From: Stichopus chloronotus
Lineage: Eukaryota > Echinodermata > Holothuroidea > Aspidochirotida > Stichopodidae
NCBI GenBank assembly: GCA_021234535.1
Contig: CM037836.1
Location: 32,268,769-32,332,768 of the forward strand
Length of the DNA stretch: 64,000 nt
Direction of reading: 5' to 3'
Shown in pieces: positions 59,490 to 64,000 of this stretch (its first letter is position 1; the number at the start of each line of letters is the position of its first letter). The translations under genes were made by a program, and so were the position numbers. A model generated the notes under the pieces. It was not told the DNA's origin. It searched no databases and worked only from the letters and a program-made list of their open reading frames with translations.

Positions 59490-59995
59490 AGACGTTTGGG
59501 ATCACGCCAACTGGTGGCTCACCAACCACTCTTGGACCAGGGGGGGTTGGCTTCACCATCCAACATCCATCTGTGTCAATAACTACTGACGCATCTCTCT
59601 CCGGCTTGGGCGAGACCAGACAGCCTCTCGGAAGTGGTCTCAGGCCTATTCCTCACTGCACATCTATGTCCTAGAGCTGGAGGCAGTGGACAGGGGCCTC
59701 AAAACTTTCGCAAATGACCTCAGGGGTTCCACCACTTCTGTTTTCTCAGACAACACAAGGGCTGTGACTTACATCAAGCGACAAGAGGAAATACGCTCCC
59801 CTTCACTCTGTCGAGGGACGTGGGATCTCCTACCCTGGTGTCGCCTGGAGGATATTGTGCTTTGTGCATTTCACATTACAGGGAAATACAACACCCTAGT
59901 GGACGGTTTCTCGAGGGGCGAACTGAGTCCGTATGAGTGGACCCTGTCAGGCAAGGTTTGCAATCAGGTCTTTCCCTTCCTGGGTTTCCTCTTAT
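59490..59995 (+). pseudogene. DIRS-like RNase H domain, frameshifted
   Basis: RNase H degrades the RNA strand during reverse transcription. The reading passes through three frames: WDHANWWLTNHSW (linker typical of the RT-RNase H boundary), then ITTDASLSGLGETRQ (first catalytic Asp), then SLHIYVLELEAVDRGLK (catalytic Glu) and SVFSDNTRAVTYIKRQEE (third catalytic Asp). TGKYNTLVDGFSRGELSPYE closes the domain. All three acidic catalytic positions are visible, but two frameshifts make the copy inactive as it stands. It corresponds to the fragment at 32745. Confidence 0.8.
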
Positions 59996-60339
59996 AAGTC
60001 TTATTTAGGTGTTCTCAACCCTGGAGAACGCCAAACTCTCAATGTTTTGCATGAGGACATTCCACCCTTAAGCCCTTGTGGTGGATGCTGTGTTGTTTTT
60101 TGGGGACAGCCTGACCTTTTGTGTTCGAGACAACGGTGGTCCCTGACCGAGAAGCGTTGCTAGCGGATCGCCCAGTGGTGCTCCATGTGAAACCAGACAG
60201 TCTGTCAGAGAGGAGGCTCTGTCCTCCACCCGCACATAGTGAGTCTTCACTTAATTGCGTGGAAGTTGTCATGTCTTGCCTCCAATCGAAGGGATATTCT
60301 TTGTGTGCAATTTTCTTAACACCCTCTGCCAGGCGGAAA

Positions 60340-61110
60340 AGCAGGTCTTCATGATTAAGAACTACGGTTCGGCAATTGCAGCGATTCACCTCCGGTTTCT
60401 AGAGGGTTTCAATGCCGGAAGAAATAACATTGTATCGATAGATATTCTTAGGGGCATGGCCAACACGCGGTGCCCAAACACCAGGTTGCCTCCCCAGTGG
60501 GATACAATGAGGTCCTGAGGTACTTGGCTAGACTGCCTTGCAAACCAATGCATTTGTCCTCCTTGCCACACCTAATGCACAAAACTCCGTTTCTAATCAT
60601 GACAGCCTCAGCTAGACGTACCTCCATGGCTTTACAGGTACTTTACAGCCAAACCACTGCAGATTTGAGAATTATGGGTAAGGTTGATCCCGATGTGCCA
60701 TTCCTGCCAAAGAATCAGACCTTACGATTTGTTCTAGGTGACATTTCTGCCCAAACTCTCTACAGTTTCCTCAATCTCGCAGGATCAGAAGTGGTGTCCT
60801 GTCTATGCTGTGAAGTGGTATATTAAGAGGACGGAGTCGATTGTGAAGTCTCCCTCTCTTTGTTCTTCCCAGACCTCCCCATACCTCTGCCTCAAAGGAT
60901 ACAATTTCCCATGTGCTAAGGGACTTTACATCTCACGTGTCACGGGAAGGGGGCAAAGCCAGAGCACATGACAACCGGGGAGTGGCGATGTCCATGGCTG
61001 TCTTCTCTGGAATGGCAAGGTGAAGATATTATCGTAGCAGTGGCTTGGAAAACACCAACTTTTGTCGCTTGCTACTTAGTGGACACTCTGGCCTTAGACT
61101 CAGCTTTCGG
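60340..61110 (+). pseudogene. DIRS-like tyrosine recombinase, frameshifted
   Basis: The enzyme integrates circular DIRS DNA. Visible landmarks: an N-terminal helical stretch (NYGSAIAAIHLRFLEGF), the box I arginine in TASARRTSMALQVL, then DVPFLPKNQTLRFVLGD. The H-x-x-R motif appears as A-H-D-N-R-G-V-A-M-S (His codon 60967, Arg codon 60976) and the nucleophile Tyr in TFVACYLVD (codon 61073). His/Arg and Tyr are in different frames because of a shift near 61020, and another lies near 60740-60820. The key residues are present, but the reading is broken. Confidence 0.8.
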
Positions 61111-61479
61111 CTGTGGGGTACTGCGACGGGTAGGTCCTGTCTGCCCGCCTGTCTGGGTCCCGCGTTGCCCGCCCTCACCCACTTCACCCACCTTGCCTGC
61201 TTGGAGTACCTTGGTAGTGGGTCAATGGCTTGGGTAGTGGAGTAGTGTGCGTTAGCCCTCTGTGGCTGTGAGGGATGGTGTCTCTTGCTGGAGACAGGTT
61301 CCCTTTGGGTTCAGTTGCAAACTGCACCTTTAGGGAGGAAGTGGCACTTTGGGAAGGACAGGTAATTCCATTCTGGGTTAGGGCAAAGGTAGAGGCAGTG
61401 TCAAAGGTTACCAGTTACTTCTGGCATGTTCGTGGTATCTGCAATAGTTGTGTGGAGACAGGTAAGTAAGGAGCAAAGA

Positions 61480-61870
61480 AAATATCAAAATCAGGTGAGT
61501 TTTGTGATGTCTCAAAGGGAAAGTTGCCAGAACTTAAAACTTGATGTGTTGGTTGTCCATTGTTAGTAGATGATCTCTTTTCTTTTTTTCATAGCAGACA
61601 CCATATTGATGAAGTATGAAAACCTGCAAATTTGGATATTTTGGCAACTGGATGTTGCTTGAACTTCCAATTTTGTGTGTAGGTAGCTCATACTTAGTAG
61701 GTCCCATTGTTTATTTATGAAAATATTTTTAGGGAACATATTTCAGCTACTGAATGTTATTAGATCTTGAAACTGTTAACATTAGTACCTCTTGATGAGC
61801 ACATGATCTCTGTCATTTTTTATGGAGGTCAAAGGTTATTTGGTGTCAGTAGAAATCATAATTTGTAACG
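61480..61870 (+). repeat. Diverged minisatellite array after the DIRS-like element
   Basis: Two to three weak units (AAAGTTGCCAGAACTT, GTAGATGATCTCT, ATGGAGGTCAAAGG). This continues the array of 58565-58639 and so is probably the other side of the DIRS-like insertion. The stretch at 61805-61835 is the unoccupied counterpart of the insertion at 55823-58564. Confidence 0.55.
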
Positions 61871-62024
61871 TTGTAGATGTATCATCACAAGAAGAGTAAG
61901 TGGTTTGAATTTCAAAATTGGTGTGAATTGTCCCTTGTTTTCCATGACTATTAGGAATCTCAAAGTCAGTCAACGTTTGGTTTTGCGCTCCTAATCCTGG
62001 CAAGATAGATGTAAAGTTTGCACT

Positions 62025-62510
62025 CATAGACCTGGCAATATTTCATAGTCCTCCGGCAGGAGGCAGGACACATGTTTCATTTGTACTCAGAGTAGTCCTG
62101 GCAGGATACTTGTTTATTTTGTTCACCTGATCCTGTCATGATACATGTTAGATTCATAGTCATAAGCCTGGCAGGATACATGTTTAATTTGTACTCATGG
62201 TCGTGGCAGGATGCATGTTTGTTTAATCATAATCCTCATGCAGGACATGTGTAATTTGTACTCAGATTGGTCCTGGCAAGATGTTTGTTTCTTTTGCACG
62301 CCTAATCCTGGCATGATACACATTAAATTTGTACTCACAGGCCTGGCAGGATACATGTTTAACTTTTTGTACTCACTCTCGTAGCAGGATACATATTTGT
62401 TTTAATCATAATTCTTATGCAGGACATATGTTTAATTTGTACTCACATTACTCCTGGCAGGATACATGTTTGTTTTGTACTCATGGCAGGATACATGTGT
62501 ATGGTCTCAT
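62025..62510 (+). repeat. Irregular tandem repeat with CTGGCAGGATACATGTTT core
   Basis: About eleven copies of a loose unit of 35-60 bp containing CCTGGCAGGATACATGTTT and AATTTGTACTCA. Alternate units carry a TAATCATAATCCT variant, giving an irregular two-unit rhythm. ORFs here are incidental. Confidence 0.85.
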
Positions 62511-62519
62511 ATGTAGAGG

Positions 62520-64000
62520 AAGACTGCGTAGAAACATCCTTTAGTCTTTCTATTGGGTGCCTGCATGCTCCTTTAACTCAAAGTTGTTGTTTGCATAAGA
62601 TAAGAACAAGTTAAGGCAACATATGATCCCCATAGTAATATTGGTGGAGTCCTTTAAAGGAAGTGATTATGGTCTTTTTGTGTTGCTCACTCTTCAATCT
62701 TTCAACAGAAATAAGATACTTTTGTGATGGTAACCACTCCTGCTATGATACCTATAAGCTAAATATTTATACATGTTACTCAAGACATGAGAGCAAGGTT
62801 GGATTTTCATCTTTGTTCATGCAGTTGCATTCAGACTAGTAGAGCCTACAAGTGTTTAGGCATTTATAAATGTAGCATCCAGGAAATATTAATAAACTTA
62901 AGTCTGAACTAGAATTTCATTTTCAGCCTGGTAACTACTTTGAAATAGTCTGTACTCCAGCCAAAGGACAGTGATCCCTGTCTGCCACCTAGACAACACG
63001 TTTGCCTTAAGTATGTACAATGTTTGTATGAAGTATAGTTTCCACACATCTCATGGGTTTTGGCCAGCATATGAAGATCCAGATCCATCCAGCCCTCTCA
63101 CACATTTTCTCCATTTTCTCAGTTTGTAGAGATTTAAAGCATTGTAACCCTCAACAGAAAGATTCACTGACATTGCAGTTCTAATCTCAATGGTGCTGTA
63201 CTTTACAACACAAAAGGTCAGGCCATTTATCCGCCGCCATTTTGTGTGTAGACACTTCTTGTATTAAAGAAAGTTCAAATTTTCAATGTGGGCACCCCTT
63301 CTCAGCATACCTTTCCCTCAGACTGGAGGTCCACCAGTGGACAGGTCAAAGGATGTCCTACCTCTTGTGTCTCTGCACTTGGGAGCAATGCATTTAACAA
63401 TGAACAGGTTTATACAAAATTGCTTCCATGCAGTTCTCAAGGGATTTCAACAAGATAACATTGAGTATATTAGCTTTTATGAAAGAAATGAAAAGTTCAT
63501 GAGAAAAACCAAGCTAAGTTGGATTATGGATAACATTTTCCCTTTGCTCACTCAATAAATGTGTCTTCCAAGTAATGTGTGAAGACTTGATTTAGAACAC
63601 AATGTACTGAACTAGCTGTGGCCCAAACACCTACAGGTATATTGTGAATGAATGAAACATGTATTTCCACCAACCATCAAAGTGATATATTTATTACTAA
63701 ATTTTGTACATTTTAGTGCTATGTGGAAGCAGAGAAAACAGAAGTGCAGTTTGTATGAACTGTTTTCCCCAAAAAATTTTACATATATTTTAGATATAAG
63801 CTGGCCAAAGAAATGCATTATAACAATAATATAAACTGATTGTTCATTGGTCCAAGAAACCTTTCACACTTGACTTGTGTTTTCCTCAGTCTAATGTAAC
63901 ATCAAAAAAGTAAAGAAAAAACTGGTACAAACCTATGTCACTACATGTCTCAATGAAACCTTCTCCCCCCCCCCCCCCCCAACAGAATCTACTTGATTTG
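62520..64000. other. Intronic sequence to the window edge; 16-C run near the end
   Basis: No further IQGAP exon could be found. The 90-aa ORF at 63286-63558 is of ordinary composition but has no recognisable family. A 16-C homopolymer lies at 63965-63980. Confidence 0.35.

Larger units (their letters stand above)
58640..61474 (+). mobile_element. DIRS-like retroelement with inverted terminal repeats
   Basis: The left repeat (58640-58790: GCTCCTCACTTACCTGTCTC, TGCCAGAAGTAACTG, AACCTTTGACAC) is the inverse of the right repeat (61340-61474). Inverted terminal repeats plus a tyrosine recombinase define DIRS elements. Order inside: gag start at 59158, RNase H linker and RNase H 59490-59995, tyrosine recombinase 60340-61110. 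No reverse transcriptase is recognisable, so an internal deletion is likely. The match of 10430-10475 with 61461-61508 suggests the right end may extend to about 61510. It is inserted in a minisatellite unit. Confidence 0.85.

Noticed and set aside
59128..59589. 153-aa ORF as an intact gag protein
   Set aside because: Only about the first 45 codons from 59158 look like gag; other frames carry better RNase H linker words beyond that, so the long ORF is fortuitous.
63286..63558. 90-aa ORF as a further IQGAP exon
   Set aside because: It does not resemble the expected next CH-domain segment and lacks a convincing acceptor and donor in phase.

Overview
This is a eukaryotic (animal) genomic window, AT-rich and intron-like, with one recognisable host gene and a very dense load of transposable elements. 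Three plus-strand exons (9033-9138, 41372-41528, 52809-52886) splice in a consistent phase into the start of an IQGAP-family scaffold protein: the stretch leading into the calponin-homology (CH) domain and its first part. The introns between them are about 32.2 kb and 11.3 kb, and the gene runs off the right edge. A possible upstream first coding exon lies at 8055. The repeat types (DIRS-like retroelements, hAT-like elements, a TTAA-flanked T2/Kolobok-like MITE, and minisatellite-bearing elements rich in AGGTCA motifs) suggest a marine invertebrate deuterostome, most likely an echinoderm. That placement is an inference and was not tested by any search.

The rest is layered mobile DNA. From 450 to 5104 a GGTACC-rich hAT-like element is interrupted by a second copy of itself, which in turn carries two further TIR elements. 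From 12538 to 16529 a third copy of that family (minus strand) is split by a 2.35 kb minisatellite element holding a Kolobok-like MITE. From 47335 to about 51921 there are three nested levels: inverted-repeat retroelement, minisatellite element, hAT-like element. A clean 2.37 kb hAT-like element with 8-bp target duplications is at 36304-38676. A degenerate DIRS-like retroelement (zinc-finger gag start, RNase H, tyrosine recombinase, inverted terminal repeats, no recognisable reverse transcriptase) is at 58640-61474. A second DIRS RNase H fragment at 32745-33275 contains a 58-bp tandem expansion. Several unrelated minisatellites (29 bp, about 28 bp with a 222-bp higher-order period, about 58 bp, and a loose repeat at 62 kb) fill other intron segments.

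The most interesting system is the family of elements at 13731-16082, 16672-17280, 17908-19829, 25411-26634, 28059-29195, 55823-56412 and 56413-58564, with fragments elsewhere. The best copies share one plan: a T-rich 5' end, a 10-12 bp sequence that reappears inverted just before the 3' end, a GT-rich microsatellite, tandem units of about 145 bp, and a 3' hairpin followed by CTRG. The paired sequences differ between subfamilies but match within each element. Two unoccupied-site comparisons indicate insertion inside T-runs without target duplication. This matches known features of Helentron-type (rolling-circle) non-autonomous elements. Many of the repeat units also carry perfect AGGTCA direct repeats spaced by one base (DR1, a nuclear-receptor half-site arrangement), so these elements may scatter such motifs through the introns.
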